Positions 8,709-17,117 of a DNA stretch of 51,723 bases are shown piece after piece. The position numbers and the translations under genes were made by a program. The stretch comes from Streptomyces bobili (GTDB lineage: Bacteria > Actinomycetota > Actinomycetes > Streptomycetales > Streptomycetaceae), in the NCBI RefSeq assembly GCF_002154575.1, contig NZ_MUBA01000024.1, positions 1 to 51,723 on the forward strand, read 5' to 3'. Numbering within the stretch: position 1 is the first letter of the stretch; the number at the start of each line of letters is the position of its first letter. A model generated the notes under the pieces. The model was not told the DNA's origin, ran no database searches, and worked only from the letters and a program-made list of their open reading frames with translations.

Positions 8709-9185
8709 ATGGCTCACCGTCTGCGTCCCGAGGGACTCGGCTTCCTCACGACCGCGCCGGTACGGCTCGTCTTCACGGAGGAGGTCTCCGCGGCGCCGGA
8801 GCAGGTCTTCCGCGCGCTGGCCGAGGACGTGGCCGGATGGGCCGCATGGTTCCCCGCGGTGACGTCGGCGCGGCCGGTCGACGACGGTGCGGGGCGCGAC
8901 GTGCGGCTCAGGGGCGGGACGCGGTTCCGTGAATCCGTCCTGCTGGCGAAGGAACCCGAGGTGTACGCCTACCGGGTCGACGTCACCAACGCGCCGGGAG
9001 CGCGGGCCCTGATCGAGGAGTGGCGGCTGACGCCCTCCGGTTCGGGGACGCGGGTGCGGTGGACGTTCGCCGCGGACGGCACGGTGGCCTTCCGGGGGCT
9101 GCTGCGGCTGGCCCGGCCGGGCATGGGGCGGAGCTTTCGGGGCGCGGTGACGCGGCTGGACCGGCGGATCGCCGGGCGGGTGTGA
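8709..9185 (+). CDS. SRPBCC (START-like) family protein
   Basis: 158 residues, ATG 8709 with GAGGAG seven bases upstream. The pattern V-R-L-V-F-T-E-E-V-S-A-A-P-E-Q-V-F-R-A-L, then A-A-W-F-P-A-V-T, and the late R-W-T-F-A-A-D-G-T strand before a C-terminal helix, is that of the polyketide cyclase/Bet v1-like SRPBCC fold, which binds hydrophobic ligands. No catalytic residue can be assigned. It lies downstream of the DeoR gene on the same strand and converges with the cysteine desulfhydrase gene (34 bp gap). Confidence 0.8.
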   Translation: MAHRLRPEGLGFLTTAPVRLVFTEEVSAAPEQVFRALAEDVAGWAAWFPAVTSARPVDDGAGRDVRLRGGTRFRESVLLAKEPEVYAYRVDVTNAPGARALIEEWRLTPSGSGTRVRWTFAADGTVAFRGLLRLARPGMGRSFRGAVTRLDRRIAGRV

Positions 9186-9219
9186 GGAGCGGCCGGGCGG
9201 CCGAGGCCCGCGTGCCCGC

Positions 9220-10344
9220 TCAGTCCCTCCACACGCCCGTGGCCAGCAGGGAGTCGATCGCGGCGCTGTAGGGGCCGATGTCCAGGCCCTGTTCGGCGAG
9301 CCAGGCGTCGGAGTAGTACTTGTCGAGGTAGCGGTCGCCCGGGTCGCACAACAAGGTGACCACACTGCCCTGCCGTCCCTCGGCCACCATCTCGGCGACG
9401 ATCTTCAGCGCGCTCCACAGGCCGGTGCCCGTCGAGCCGCCCGCCTTGCGGCCGATGGCGCCCTCCAGGGCACGGACGGCGGCGACGCTGGCGGCGTCCG
9501 GGACCTTCATCATCCGGTCGACGGCGCCGGGCACGAAGCTGGGCTCCATACGGGGCCGCCCGATGCCCTCGATGCGTGAGCCGCAGTCGCAGGTGACGTC
9601 CGGATCGCCGGTGGTCCAGCCCTCGAAGAAACAGGAGTTCTCGGGATCCGCGACGCAGATGCGGGTGTCACGCTGCGTGTAGTGGACGTACCGGGCGAGG
9701 GTCGCGGAGGTACCGCCGGTGCCGGCCGTGGCGACGATCCACGCGGGCTCCGGGAACCGCTCCAGCTCCAGCTGACGGAAGATGGATTCGGCGATGTTGT
9801 TGTTGCCGCGCCAGTCCGTGGCCCGCTCGGCGTAGGTGAACTGGTCCATGTAGTGGCCGCCGGTGTCGGTCGCCAGGCGGGCGGACTCCTCGTACATCTT
9901 CCGTGAGTCGTCCACGAAGTGGCACCGTCCGCCGTGGAACTGGATCAGGCGGATCTTCTCGGGGCTCGTCGTGCGGGGCATGACGGCGATGAAGGGCACG
10001 CCGATCAGCTTGGCGAAGTAGGCCTCGGAGACGGCCGTCGAGCCGCTGGACGCCTCGATCACCGGGCGGTCCGGCCTGATCCAGCCATTGCACAGGGCGT
10101 ACAGGAAGAGGGAGCGGGCGAGCCGGTGCTTGAGGCTGCCGGTGGGGTGGGTCGACTCGTCCTTCAGGTAGAGGTCGATGCCCCACCGCTCCGGCAGCGG
10201 GAAGCGCAGCAGGTGGGTGTCCGCGGAGCGGTTGGCGTCGGCCTGGACCTTGCGGACGGCTTCTTTCAGCCAGCGGCGGTACGCGGAATCGCTGCGGTCG
10301 ACGTCGAGAGTCACGCCGGTCCGGGTCTGCTGGGGGTTGGTCAC
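9220..10344 (-). CDS. cds1: PLP-dependent cysteine synthase-fold enzyme, Cds1-like L-cysteine desulfhydrase
   Basis: 374 residues. Fold type II PLP enzyme: Schiff-base lysine Lys72 in [10 protein letters not shown], an S-S-G-S-T-A-V-S loop that cradles the substrate carboxylate, and the phosphate-binding G-T-G-G-T-S loop. The sequence ([20 protein letters not shown], then the [12 protein letters not shown] block) resembles the actinobacterial group containing M. tuberculosis Cds1 (Rv3684), which breaks cysteine into pyruvate, H2S and ammonia, rather than CysK/CysM. The Cys-containing [12 protein letters not shown] block is characteristic. A candidate promoter lies about 85 bases upstream. The Cds1 assignment is by resemblance; a cysteine synthase-like role cannot be excluded. 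Confidence 0.8.
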   Translation of the reverse strand: MTNPQQTRTGVTLDVDRSDSAYRRWLKEAVRKVQADANRSADTHLLRFPLPERWGIDLYLKDESTHPTGSLKHRLARSLFLYALCNGWIRPDRPVIEASSGSTAVSEAYFAKLIGVPFIAVMPRTTSPEKIRLIQFHGGRCHFVDDSRKMYEESARLATDTGGHYMDQFTYAERATDWRGNNNIAESIFRQLELERFPEPAWIVATAGTGGTSATLARYVHYTQRDTRICVADPENSCFFEGWTTGDPDVTCDCGSRIEGIGRPRMEPSFVPGAVDRMMKVPDAASVAAVRALEGAIGRKAGGSTGTGLWSALKIVAEMVAEGRQGSVVTLLCDPGDRYLDKYYSDAWLAEQGLDIGPYSAAIDSLLATGVWRD

Positions 10345-10427
10345 GGCGGGCTCCTTCGTGCGGGGCGCCGGCGGCGCCTCACGCGGCCGACGCCTCGATC
10401 ATAGGCACCTTCCACACGCTTCTCACC

Positions 10428-10455
10428 TGCATAAACGCATCTTTGAGGGTCTCAA
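10428..10455 (-). promoter_or_regulatory. Candidate promoter for the Cds1-like gene
   Basis: On the minus strand TTGAGA (10455-10450) and TATGCA (10433-10428) are separated by 16 bases, giving a transcript start roughly 75-80 bases before the ATG. The -35 box overlaps the inverted repeat CTTTGAG-ggt-CTCAAAG (10441-10457), a possible operator. Inferred by eye. Confidence 0.4.
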
Positions 10456-10457
10456 AG
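10441..10457. promoter_or_regulatory. Inverted repeat overlapping the Cds1-like promoter
   Basis: CTTTGAG GGT CTCAAAG: 7-bp perfect arms around a 3-base spacer, covering the putative -35 box of the gene at 9220-10344. The placement would suit a repressor site. Confidence 0.4.
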
Positions 10458-10718
10458 GAGGCCCTGGGGGCGAGGGGCGGCCGACGGGGGCGCATTCGCG
10501 CGAGTGCTCCGGGCGACCCCGGACGGCGCGTCGTGCGTACTGGTGCTCGACGCCCTGCGGGGGCAGACTGCACCCGGCGGGACGGAGGTTCCGCGCACGG
10601 ACGACCGACACTGGGATCACGACACCCCGCACGGGGACGCACACTGGATCTCGACACGAGCTGGTTTCCGGCCCGCTCAGGAGCACGGGCCGGCACACCC
10701 ACGCGCAAGGGGGCGGGG

Positions 10719-11042
10719 ATGGCGGAGCCGGAGTTCACGGCGACGGGCGTACGGATCGGGAAGCGACTGCGCTCGCTCACCCGGGCCGGGCAGGTCCGGA
10801 TCAACGACGGCAGGCTGGAGTTGCTCACCAGCTACGGCAGCGAGATCGACAGCGCGCCGGTGCAGGCGGTACGGGCCTCGCGGCCCTGGTTCGCCCCGGA
10901 CGACCGGGCGCTGGCCGATCTCAACGGCAACCGGTACCTGCTGACCCTGGGCGACCACGACCCGGCGCCGGGTGAGCCGGGGCCACCCGCGGCTCGCCGG
11001 TTCATCGAGGCCGTACGCAGGGCCGCGGGGCGCAAGGACTGA
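10719..11042 (+). CDS. Hypothetical protein, 107 residues
   Basis: Starts at ATG 10719 behind a strong AAGGGGGCGGGG ribosome site. I do not recognise the family. The sequence reads as an all-beta N-terminal part (FTATGVRIGKRLRS, then GRLELLTSYGSEID), a segment R-P-W-F-A-P-D-D-R-A-L-A-D-L-N-G-N-R-Y-L-L-T-L, and a C-terminal helix rich in Ala and Arg. No signal peptide or membrane segment. Codon use and the ribosome site support a real gene. It stands alone between the Cds1-like gene and the ATPase gene. Confidence 0.7.
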   Translation: MAEPEFTATGVRIGKRLRSLTRAGQVRINDGRLELLTSYGSEIDSAPVQAVRASRPWFAPDDRALADLNGNRYLLTLGDHDPAPGEPGPPAARRFIEAVRRAAGRKD

Positions 11043-11345
11043 GGAGCGGCCTGGGCGCCGAGGCCTCATGGGCCCCACAGGCCCCACAGGCCTCGCGTGG
11101 CCGAGAAGCGCCGCGGACCCGGAGTGGCCGCACGGCCACCGCGAGTTGCGCACTTGGGCCCCTTGCGCCACGCTGGTCTCACGTCACTCTGGGTTTACCG
11201 GCGATAACGCTGCGAACCAGCCCGCCGGCCATGACAGCAGGCGGCCGTCCTAGGGTCTTCTCGATCCGAACGACAGGCGCCGGTGCAGACGCCGATCGAT
11301 CCGAACTCCGTGTTCTTCCGGACCTCAAGTCGGGGAGTCGCAGCC
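11043..11345. other. 303-bp leader/intergenic region upstream of the RsbW-like gene
   Basis: Contains the 9-bp tandem GGCCCCACA twice (11071-11088) just after the preceding stop, then an AT-richer segment (11180-11240, CACGTCACTCTGGGTTTACC and CGATAACG) likely to hold the promoter. The frame of the downstream gene is open back to 11283, giving an alternative start there. Nothing else is recognised. Confidence 0.45.
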
Positions 11346-11876
11346 GTGATCAGTAACCCAAGCAGACATTGCACGGTAGAGCTTCAAGCCCTGCCGTCGC
11401 GGATCGGCCAGGTCCGCAGAATCGTATCGGCGCAACTGCGCTACTGGCATCTCGATCCCCTCATAGACCGGGCGGCGCTCGGCGTGACCGAGTTGTTGAC
11501 CAACGTCCATCTGCACGCGCAGCCCGACAAGACGTGCACCGTGGAGCTGGAACTGCTCCTCGACCGGCTCACGGTCTCGGTGCGCGACCACGACCCCCGG
11601 CTTCCGGAGGTCGACGACATCGAGGCGGTCGACTCGTTCGCCACCTGCGGGCGGGGGCTCGCCATGGTGGCCGCGGTCAGCGAGGACTGGGGCGCCCGGC
11701 CGGACGGCGAGTCCGGCAAGGTCGTCTGGTTCACGCTTCCGGCGGCGATCGCGGCACCCGAGCGGGCGGCACGGCCTCCGCGCCGGCTGGCCGCGGACCG
11801 GCTGTTCCCGGAGGTCGTGACGGTCGGCGACCTGAGTCCCGCACATGCTCCCGCCCGGTCGGCCGTCGTCGGCTGA
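11346..11876 (+). CDS. ATP-binding protein, anti-sigma-factor (RsbW/SpoIIAB)-like HATPase_c
   Basis: 176 residues from GTG 11346, chosen because GGGGAG lies nine bases upstream and because the product then begins V-I-S-N-P-S-R-H-C-T-V-E-L-Q-A-L-P, which resembles many Streptomyces members; a start at 11283 would add 21 residues. The HATPase_c motifs are an N-box G-V-T-E-L-L-T-N-V-H-L-H-A and a G-box C-G-R-G-L-A-M-V. There is no sensor or phospho-acceptor domain, so it is a stand-alone GHKL kinase of the RsbW type, which usually holds a sigma factor or phosphorylates an anti-anti-sigma protein. No partner gene is adjacent, which is common in Streptomyces. Confidence 0.85.
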   Translation: MISNPSRHCTVELQALPSRIGQVRRIVSAQLRYWHLDPLIDRAALGVTELLTNVHLHAQPDKTCTVELELLLDRLTVSVRDHDPRLPEVDDIEAVDSFATCGRGLAMVAAVSEDWGARPDGESGKVVWFTLPAAIAAPERAARPPRRLAADRLFPEVVTVGDLSPAHAPARSAVVG

Positions 11877-11986
11877 CCGGGCGGTGATCCCTCTGCCGTA
11901 CGGCGGAGTCACCGCAGGGGTGATCCGCGCGTGCGGCGGGGTCATGTACGGGGCAGGGCACCCGGCGCCGCCCCCGGCCGCCGGGT

Positions 11987-14584
11987 TCACTCTGTCGCGA
12001 TGGCCCGCAGGACGTCCAGGCGTGCCGCGCGCCGGGCCGGTCGCAGGCCCGCCAGGGCTCCGGCGGCGAGGCCCACCAGCGCCACGACGGCGAGCTGTGC
12101 GGGCGGGAGCGCGAAGGCGAACGCGCTGTCGCTCGCCCCGTCGGAGGCCCGGACGAGGACCCAGCCGAGGAAGGTGCCGAGCAGCAGGCCGCCGGCGGTG
12201 CCGAACGCGGCGACCAGGACCGACTCCCAGCGGACCATGGCCCGCAGCTGGGACCGGGTCTGGCCGACGGCCCGCAGCAGACCCAGTTCACGGGTGCGCT
12301 CGTGGACGGCGAGGGTGAGGGTGTTGGCGATGCCGAGCAGGGCGATGAGCACCGCGAGGGCGAGCAGGGCGTAGACCAGGGTGAGCATCATGTCGATGCC
12401 GCCGGCCGAGGACCGCGCGTACTCGTCTCGGGTCTGGACGTCGGGGTTCCCGAACCGCTCGGCGACCTGCTCGACGGCGGCCTTGCCGGTGTCCGCGCCC
12501 ACCCCGTCGGCGAAGGTGACGGCGACGAGGGTGTCGGCGTCCTGCGTGCGGTGCGGGGCCCAGGCGGCTCGGGTGATGACGTAGTCGCCGACGAGTTCGG
12601 ACTGTCCGTAGACCGCGCGGACGGTGAACGGTGTGGTGCGGCCGTCGGTGAAGGTGAGGCGGGCCGTGTCACCGGGGGCGAGTCCCTGGCGGTCGGCCTC
12701 CTCACGGGTGATCGCGATGCCGTCGGCGCCGAGAGCGCGCAGGTTCCCCTCGACGGCGCCGAGATCGAAGGAGCGTTCCAGGGCGGCCGGGTCGGTGACG
12801 GTCAGCGCCCGTCCCCTGCCGTCGACCTCGGCGACGCCCCGGCCGAGTCCGACGGCGGTGTCGACCTCGGGCAGTGCGGCGACGGCCGGGGCGAGCCTCG
12901 GGCTGAGACCGCTGCCGCCCGCGCCGAAGGACGGTGTGCTGACGGCGACGTCCCCGGCGAAGGACCGCGAGACGGTCTGGTCCATGGTGGCCTTCAACGA
13001 GGCCCCGAACACGGTGAACAGTGCCACCACGGCCACGCCGATCATCAGGGCGCTCGCGGTGGCGGCGGTCCTCTTCGGGCTGCGCAGGGCGTTGCGCCGG
13101 GCGAGGGCGCCGGTGACGCCGCGCAGCCGGCCGAGCGGGCTGCCGAAGACGCTTACGGCGGTGGTGGAGGCGACCGGGCCGAGGACGACGAAGGCCGCCA
13201 GGGCCAGGGCCGCGCCGGAGCCCGCCAGCCACACGGACGGCGCGACCAGGACGCCGGTCAGGGTGACCGCGACGGCCAGGGCGAGCAGGCCGGCGCCCGT
13301 GACCGCGCGCGACCGGGAGGCGCCCGAGGTGTCGACGGCGGTCTCGCGCAGCGCGGCCAGCGGCGCGGTGCGTCCGGCGCGTACGGCGGGCAGCAGCGCG
13401 GAGCCCAGGCAGACCAGGACGCCGACGGCGAGCGGCAGGGCGAGGGACGGTCCGGTGATCACCAGGTCGCCCTCGGGGAAGGGGAAACCGATGGCTGGGA
13501 ACAGTGCCTGGAGGCCGGCCGCGATGCCGACACCGCCGGCGAGTCCCACCGCCGAGGCGGTGACGGCGACGACGGCCGCCTCGATGAGGGTGACGGCGGT
13601 GATCTGGCGTCGGGACGCGCCCAGGGCGCGCAACAGGGCGTTCTCGCGGGTGCGTTGGGCGACGACGATGGCGAAGGTGTTGTGGATGGAGAACGTCGCG
13701 ACGAGCAGGGCGACTCCGGAGAACACCAGCAGGAACGTGGTGAAGACCGTCAGGAACTGGCTGGCGATCATATCGGTGTTCTCGCGCGCCGACTCCTGGC
13801 CGGTGATGGCCTCGACTCCCGTGGGCAGGGCGGGAGTCAGCCGGTCGACGAGTTCCCGTTCGCCCACTCCGGGGTCGGCGCGCACGACGATGCTCGCGGC
13901 CTGGCCGGGCCGGGCGGTGAGGTACTTCTCGGCGTCGGCGCGGGTCATGCCCGTGAAGGTCACCTGGGCCATGCCGTCCTCGCCGCCGAAGGTCGCGAGG
14001 CCGACGACGGTCACACGGACCGGGTCGGGCGTGCGCAGGACGGTGGTGTCACCGAGGCGCAGGCCGCCCTTCTCGGCGGCGCCCCGGTTGACGACGACCT
14101 CGCCGGAACGGGCCGGGGCACGGCCCTCGGCCAGCCGGTACGGGTTGAGGTCGGGGTCGTCGATCCAGTTGCCGGCGAGGGTGGGCGGGCCCTGCCCGCC
14201 GATCGGCTCGCCGTCGCGGCCGACGAGCTGGCCGGCGCCCTTGATGTCGGGGACGGCCGCCGCGACGCCGGGGACGGCCTCGACCGTGCCCACCAGCGCG
14301 GTGCCGACCGGCTTGCGCACGCCCTGGCTCTCGCCGGGTGTGGTGATGGTGTCGGCACCGCGTACGACGGCGGCGGTCCCGGCGGTGGCGTTGCCGAACA
14401 GGGAGTCGAAGCTTGCGCGCAGGGTGTCGCCCATGACGAGCGTTCCCGCCAGGAAGGCCACGCCGAGGAGGACGGCGAGGAAGGTGCCGGCGAAGCGCCG
14501 CTTGTGGGCGCGCAGGGAGGAGGCGCTCAGACGGAGGGAGGCCCGCGCCGAGGACGTTCCCCCTTGTTTCCCAGGGGTGTTCAT
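11987..14584 (-). CDS. ABC transporter permease, FtsX/MacB type
   Basis: 865 residues from ATG 14584. The first helix (TFLAVLLGVAFLAGTLVMGD) is followed by a large MacB-like extracytoplasmic domain, three helices of a first FtsX domain (about residues 260-380), further helices, a second extracytoplasmic domain and a C-terminal FtsX domain ending L-R-P-A-R-R-A-A-R-L-D-V-L-R-A-I-A. The R-T-R-E-N-A-L-L-R-A-L-G and R-T-R-E-L-G-L-L-R-A-V-G motifs are the two FtsX coupling helices. Its start overlaps the ATPase stop in ATGA, so the two are translationally coupled. Likely exports lipids, peptides or drugs, or drives an envelope process. The substrate cannot be read. Confidence 0.92.
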   Translation of the reverse strand: MNTPGKQGGTSSARASLRLSASSLRAHKRRFAGTFLAVLLGVAFLAGTLVMGDTLRASFDSLFGNATAGTAAVVRGADTITTPGESQGVRKPVGTALVGTVEAVPGVAAAVPDIKGAGQLVGRDGEPIGGQGPPTLAGNWIDDPDLNPYRLAEGRAPARSGEVVVNRGAAEKGGLRLGDTTVLRTPDPVRVTVVGLATFGGEDGMAQVTFTGMTRADAEKYLTARPGQAASIVVRADPGVGERELVDRLTPALPTGVEAITGQESARENTDMIASQFLTVFTTFLLVFSGVALLVATFSIHNTFAIVVAQRTRENALLRALGASRRQITAVTLIEAAVVAVTASAVGLAGGVGIAAGLQALFPAIGFPFPEGDLVITGPSLALPLAVGVLVCLGSALLPAVRAGRTAPLAALRETAVDTSGASRSRAVTGAGLLALAVAVTLTGVLVAPSVWLAGSGAALALAAFVVLGPVASTTAVSVFGSPLGRLRGVTGALARRNALRSPKRTAATASALMIGVAVVALFTVFGASLKATMDQTVSRSFAGDVAVSTPSFGAGGSGLSPRLAPAVAALPEVDTAVGLGRGVAEVDGRGRALTVTDPAALERSFDLGAVEGNLRALGADGIAITREEADRQGLAPGDTARLTFTDGRTTPFTVRAVYGQSELVGDYVITRAAWAPHRTQDADTLVAVTFADGVGADTGKAAVEQVAERFGNPDVQTRDEYARSSAGGIDMMLTLVYALLALAVLIALLGIANTLTLAVHERTRELGLLRAVGQTRSQLRAMVRWESVLVAAFGTAGGLLLGTFLGWVLVRASDGASDSAFAFALPPAQLAVVALVGLAAGALAGLRPARRAARLDVLRAIATE

Positions 14585-15330
14585 GACGGCACCTCGAAGG
14601 CCTTCATGCGGTCCAGGACGCGGTCCGCGGTCGGGGACTCCATCCGGTCGACGAGCCGGCCGTCCGCGAGGAAGACCACCTCGTCGGCGTGGGCGGCGGC
14701 CATGGGGTCGTGGGTGACCATGACGACGGTGCGGTCCGTCTCTCCGGCTGCGCGGGCGAGCAGGCCGAGCACCTCGCCGCCGGAGCGCGAGTCGAGGTTG
14801 CCGGTCGGTTCGTCGGCGAACACGACGTCGGGCCGTCCGGCGAACGCCCTTGCCACGGCGACGCGTTGCTGCTGGCCGCCGGACAGCTCCGAGGGCCGGT
14901 GGTGCAGCCGGTCGCGCAGGCCGACCACGTCGACGAGGGCGTCGATCCACTCCGGGTCGCCCCGCGTGCCCGCCAGGTCCAGCGGCAGCCGGATGTTCTC
15001 GGCGACGGTGAGGGTGGGCACCAGGTTGAACGCCTGGAAGACGAAACCGACCCGGTCGCGGCGCAGCAGGGTCAGGCGCCGGTCGTCGAGGGCGCCCAGT
15101 TCGGTGTCGCCGATGTACGCGGCTCCCGAGGTGAGGGTGTCCAGTCCGGCCGCGCAGTGCATCAGGGTGGACTTGCCGGAGCCGGACGGGCCCATGATCG
15201 CGGTGAACCGTCCGGCCGGGAAGGCCACGGTCACCCCGTCCAGGGCCCGTACGGCGGTGTCGCCGGCGCCGTACACCTTCACGGCGTCGGTGACCCGGGC
15301 GGCGGTGCGGGTGGTGGTGGCCGTCGTCAT
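14581..15330 (-). CDS. ABC transporter ATP-binding protein, MacB/LolD type
   Basis: 249 residues from ATG 15330. Walker A GPSGSGKST (47-55), Q-loop in F-V-F-Q-A-F-N-L-V-P, signature L-S-G-G-Q-Q-Q-R-V-A-V-A-R-A, Walker B V-V-F-A-D-E-P-T-G-N-L-D, and the H-loop in M-V-T-H-D. The E-P-T-G-N-L-D form is typical of the MacB/LolD/FtsE class, which pairs with FtsX-fold permeases. Its ATG overlaps the stop of the SHOCT gene by one base (TGATG) and its stop overlaps the permease start (ATGA), so the three genes form one coupled operon. Confidence 0.95.
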   Translation of the reverse strand: MTTATTTRTAARVTDAVKVYGAGDTAVRALDGVTVAFPAGRFTAIMGPSGSGKSTLMHCAAGLDTLTSGAAYIGDTELGALDDRRLTLLRRDRVGFVFQAFNLVPTLTVAENIRLPLDLAGTRGDPEWIDALVDVVGLRDRLHHRPSELSGGQQQRVAVARAFAGRPDVVFADEPTGNLDSRSGGEVLGLLARAAGETDRTVVMVTHDPMAAAHADEVVFLADGRLVDRMESPTADRVLDRMKAFEVPS

Positions 15331-15605
15331 CACGCACCGCCCTTTCGGCCGAACTGCTCGTCCAGGACGGACAGCCGGCGCCAGTACTCGTCCTCGTCGA
15401 TCTCGCCGGAGGCGAAGCGGCGGCCGAGGACCACGAGGGGCGAGTCGCCGCTCGGGCTGGAGTCGGCGGCCCAGGGGCCGCGGCGGCCTCGCCACACCGT
15501 GCGGCGCAGGAGGGTCACGACGCCGATCACGACGGCGGCCCAGATCAGCGGGAAGAACAGGATCCACGGGCCGGGGCCGCCGTCCCAGTTCGCCAGGGTC
15601 TGCAT
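15330..15605 (-). CDS. SHOCT-domain small membrane protein
   Basis: 91 residues from ATG 15605. One membrane helix (PWILFFPLIWAAVVIGVVTL), a basic R-R-T-V-W-R-G-R-R stretch, then a C-terminal SHOCT motif, L-G-R-R-F-A-S-G-E-I-D-E-D-E-Y-W-R-R-L, an oligomerisation module about 30 residues long. It is the first gene of the ABC operon and is coupled to the ATPase by a one-base overlap, so it may be an accessory subunit of that transporter. The divergent TetR regulator probably controls it. Confidence 0.85.
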   Translation of the reverse strand: MQTLANWDGGPGPWILFFPLIWAAVVIGVVTLLRRTVWRGRRGPWAADSSPSGDSPLVVLGRRFASGEIDEDEYWRRLSVLDEQFGRKGGA

Positions 15606-15759
15606 CTCTGGTCATCTCCCAGGTAGGTCTCGACGGTGATGTTCCGAGACTCCCGCCGGGAGGTGGGCCGGGTCGTCGTCCGGGCAGCGGCAGTGTGGCT
15701 ACCTCCTGGGGAGTAGGCGCGTGCGTGCGGGCTGCTCCCGGCATGCACGATCCACCTCC

Positions 15760-15789
15760 TCGACTTCTGTAACTACTAGTATGTACAGT
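15760..15789 (+). promoter_or_regulatory. Candidate promoter of the TetR gene, leaderless
   Basis: TCGACT (15760-15765) and TACAGT (15784-15789), 18 bases apart; the -10 box ends six bases before GTG 15796. That spacing puts transcription at or next to the start codon, which fits the lack of a ribosome site. Confidence 0.45.
15768..15787. promoter_or_regulatory. Candidate TetR operator between the ABC operon and its regulator
   Basis: TGTAACTACTAGTATGTACA: a perfect TACTAGTA core flanked by TGTA and TACA, matching its complement at 16 of 20 positions. It sits between the -35 and -10 boxes proposed for the TetR gene and in the leader of the divergent SHOCT-ABC operon, a place from which one repressor could control both. 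Inferred. Confidence 0.6.
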
Positions 15790-15795
15790 GGGTCT

Positions 15796-16368
15796 GTGAG
15801 CACTGCGGAACGACTGATCGAGTCCACCCGGGAACTGCTCTGGGAGCGCGGATACGTGGGCACCAGCCCCAAGGCGATCCTGGAGCGCGCCGGCGCCGGA
15901 CAGGGCAGCATGTACCACCACTTCACCGGGAAGCCGGACCTCGCCCTGGCCGCGATCCGGCGGACCGCCGGGGAGCTGCGGGCTACCGCCGAGGGAGTAC
16001 TCGACGGACCCGGAACCCCGTACGAACGCATCGAGGCCTACCTGCTCCGTGAGCGGGACGTGCTGCGCGGCTGCCCCGTCGGCCGGCTGACGATGGACCC
16101 GGACGTCGTGGCCGACTACGCCCTGCGCGCGCCGCTCGACGAGACCCTCGACGCGATCCGCGAGCGCCTCGCCGGGATCGTCGAGGAGGGCAAGGAGCAG
16201 GGCCAGTTCGGACCGGAGGTGGACGGCGAGGCGATCGCTGCGACCGTCCTGGCGACGGTGCAGGGCGGCTATGTCCTCGCGCGCGCGTCCGGCTCGCCCG
16301 CCGCCTTCGACGCGGGGGTACGCGGCCTGCTCTCCCTGCTCCGCCCCCACGACCACCCGACTGTCTGA
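15796..16368 (+). CDS. TetR/AcrR-family regulator
   Basis: 190 residues from GTG 15796. The N-terminal helix-turn-helix (about 5-55), T-S-P-K-A-I-L-E-R-A-G-A-G-Q-G-S-M-Y-H-H-F, is the standard TetR form, and the C-terminal ligand domain begins near residue 75. An in-frame ATG at 15781 would lie inside the palindromic operator and just before the -10 box, so the GTG is preferred. It diverges from the SHOCT-ABC operon, which it probably represses along with itself, and is followed nine bases later by a DUF4865 gene on the same transcript. Confidence 0.9.
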   Translation: MSTAERLIESTRELLWERGYVGTSPKAILERAGAGQGSMYHHFTGKPDLALAAIRRTAGELRATAEGVLDGPGTPYERIEAYLLRERDVLRGCPVGRLTMDPDVVADYALRAPLDETLDAIRERLAGIVEEGKEQGQFGPEVDGEAIAATVLATVQGGYVLARASGSPAAFDAGVRGLLSLLRPHDHPTV

Positions 16369-16377
16369 GGAGCCCCG

Positions 16378-16962
16378 ATGCACGCCATGCAGTACGAGGT
16401 GACACTGCCCGCCGACTACGACACCGGGATCGTCCGCGCGCGGGTGGCCCGCGTCGGACACCTCCTGGACGACTGGGCGGGCCTGGGCGTCAAGGCGTAC
16501 CTGCTGCGCGAGCGCGGGGTCCACGGATCGCCGGTCAGCCAGTATGCGCCGCTCTACCTGTGGAACAGCACGGAGGGCATGAACGCCTTCCTGTGGGGCG
16601 GCCCCTTCCAGGGGCTGAGCGACGACTTCGGGCGTCCGGCGGTACGGCAGTGGACGGGGCTCGTGTACGAGGAGGGCGTGGCCGCGGGTTCCCCGGCCCT
16701 GTTCGCCGTACGACACCGTGCGCCGGTGGCGGACGGGGCGGTGTACGCCGAGGTGGCGGCCGAGGCGGTGGAGAAGGCCGGACGGCTGGCGCGGCAGGAC
16801 GGGGCGGTGCTCGCGGCGGCGGCCGTCGACACCAGCCGATGGGAGACCGTGCACTTCTCGCTGTGGGAGCACGGCACGCCGAAGGCGGACGGGGACCTGT
16901 TCCAGGTGCTGCACCTGTCGGCGCCGGGGCGCTCGGCCCTGCCGGGCGGCCGCCACTGGTGA
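16378..16962 (+). CDS. DUF4865 family protein
   Basis: 194 residues, ATG 16378 with GAGGAG just upstream. Opening M-Q-Y-E-V-T-L-P-A-D-Y-D, then W-x-G-L-G-V-K-A-Y-L-L-R-E-R, Y-A-P-L-Y-L-W and F-L-W-G-G-P-F-Q-G-L, are hallmarks of DUF4865. The fold suggests a ferredoxin-like (dimeric alpha/beta barrel or monooxygenase-like) domain pair, but no function is established as far as I know. DUF4865 genes often travel with a TetR or LysR regulator, as here, nine bases after the TetR stop. Confidence 0.85.
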   Translation: MHAMQYEVTLPADYDTGIVRARVARVGHLLDDWAGLGVKAYLLRERGVHGSPVSQYAPLYLWNSTEGMNAFLWGGPFQGLSDDFGRPAVRQWTGLVYEEGVAAGSPALFAVRHRAPVADGAVYAEVAAEAVEKAGRLARQDGAVLAAAAVDTSRWETVHFSLWEHGTPKADGDLFQVLHLSAPGRSALPGGRHW

Positions 16963-17117
16963 ACTCCGCCCGCATGCCGTCCGCGCACCGTACGCACGGT
17001 CCTCCCAGGCCGTGGCCCGATCGTGTCGGTCTCTGGCCCGCCGGGCGACTGCCGTGGACGGCGCGTGTGCCGAGGATGGGCCGTGACACGACACACCGTC
17101 CACGAGGAGCGCCCGGC

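Larger units (their letters stand above)
10345..10718. other. 374-bp intergenic region
   Basis: Divergent region between the Cds1-like gene and the small gene at 10719. The left part is AT-richer and holds the candidate Cds1 promoter and an inverted repeat; the right part (10470-10700) is G-rich. Open frames run through it but have no start site with a ribosome site and no protein-like composition. I see no RNA gene. Confidence 0.5.

Noticed and set aside
10443-10700. Possible gene between the Cds1-like and 10719 genes
   Set aside because: Open frames lack a start site and look like G-rich non-coding sequence.
12302-15772. Plus-strand open frame of over 1100 codons
   Set aside because: Antisense to the ABC permease and ATPase; Gly/Asp/Arg-rich, no recognisable domain.
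15781-15796. ATG 15781 as the TetR start
   Set aside because: It overlaps the palindrome and precedes the -10 box; GTG 15796 fits better.
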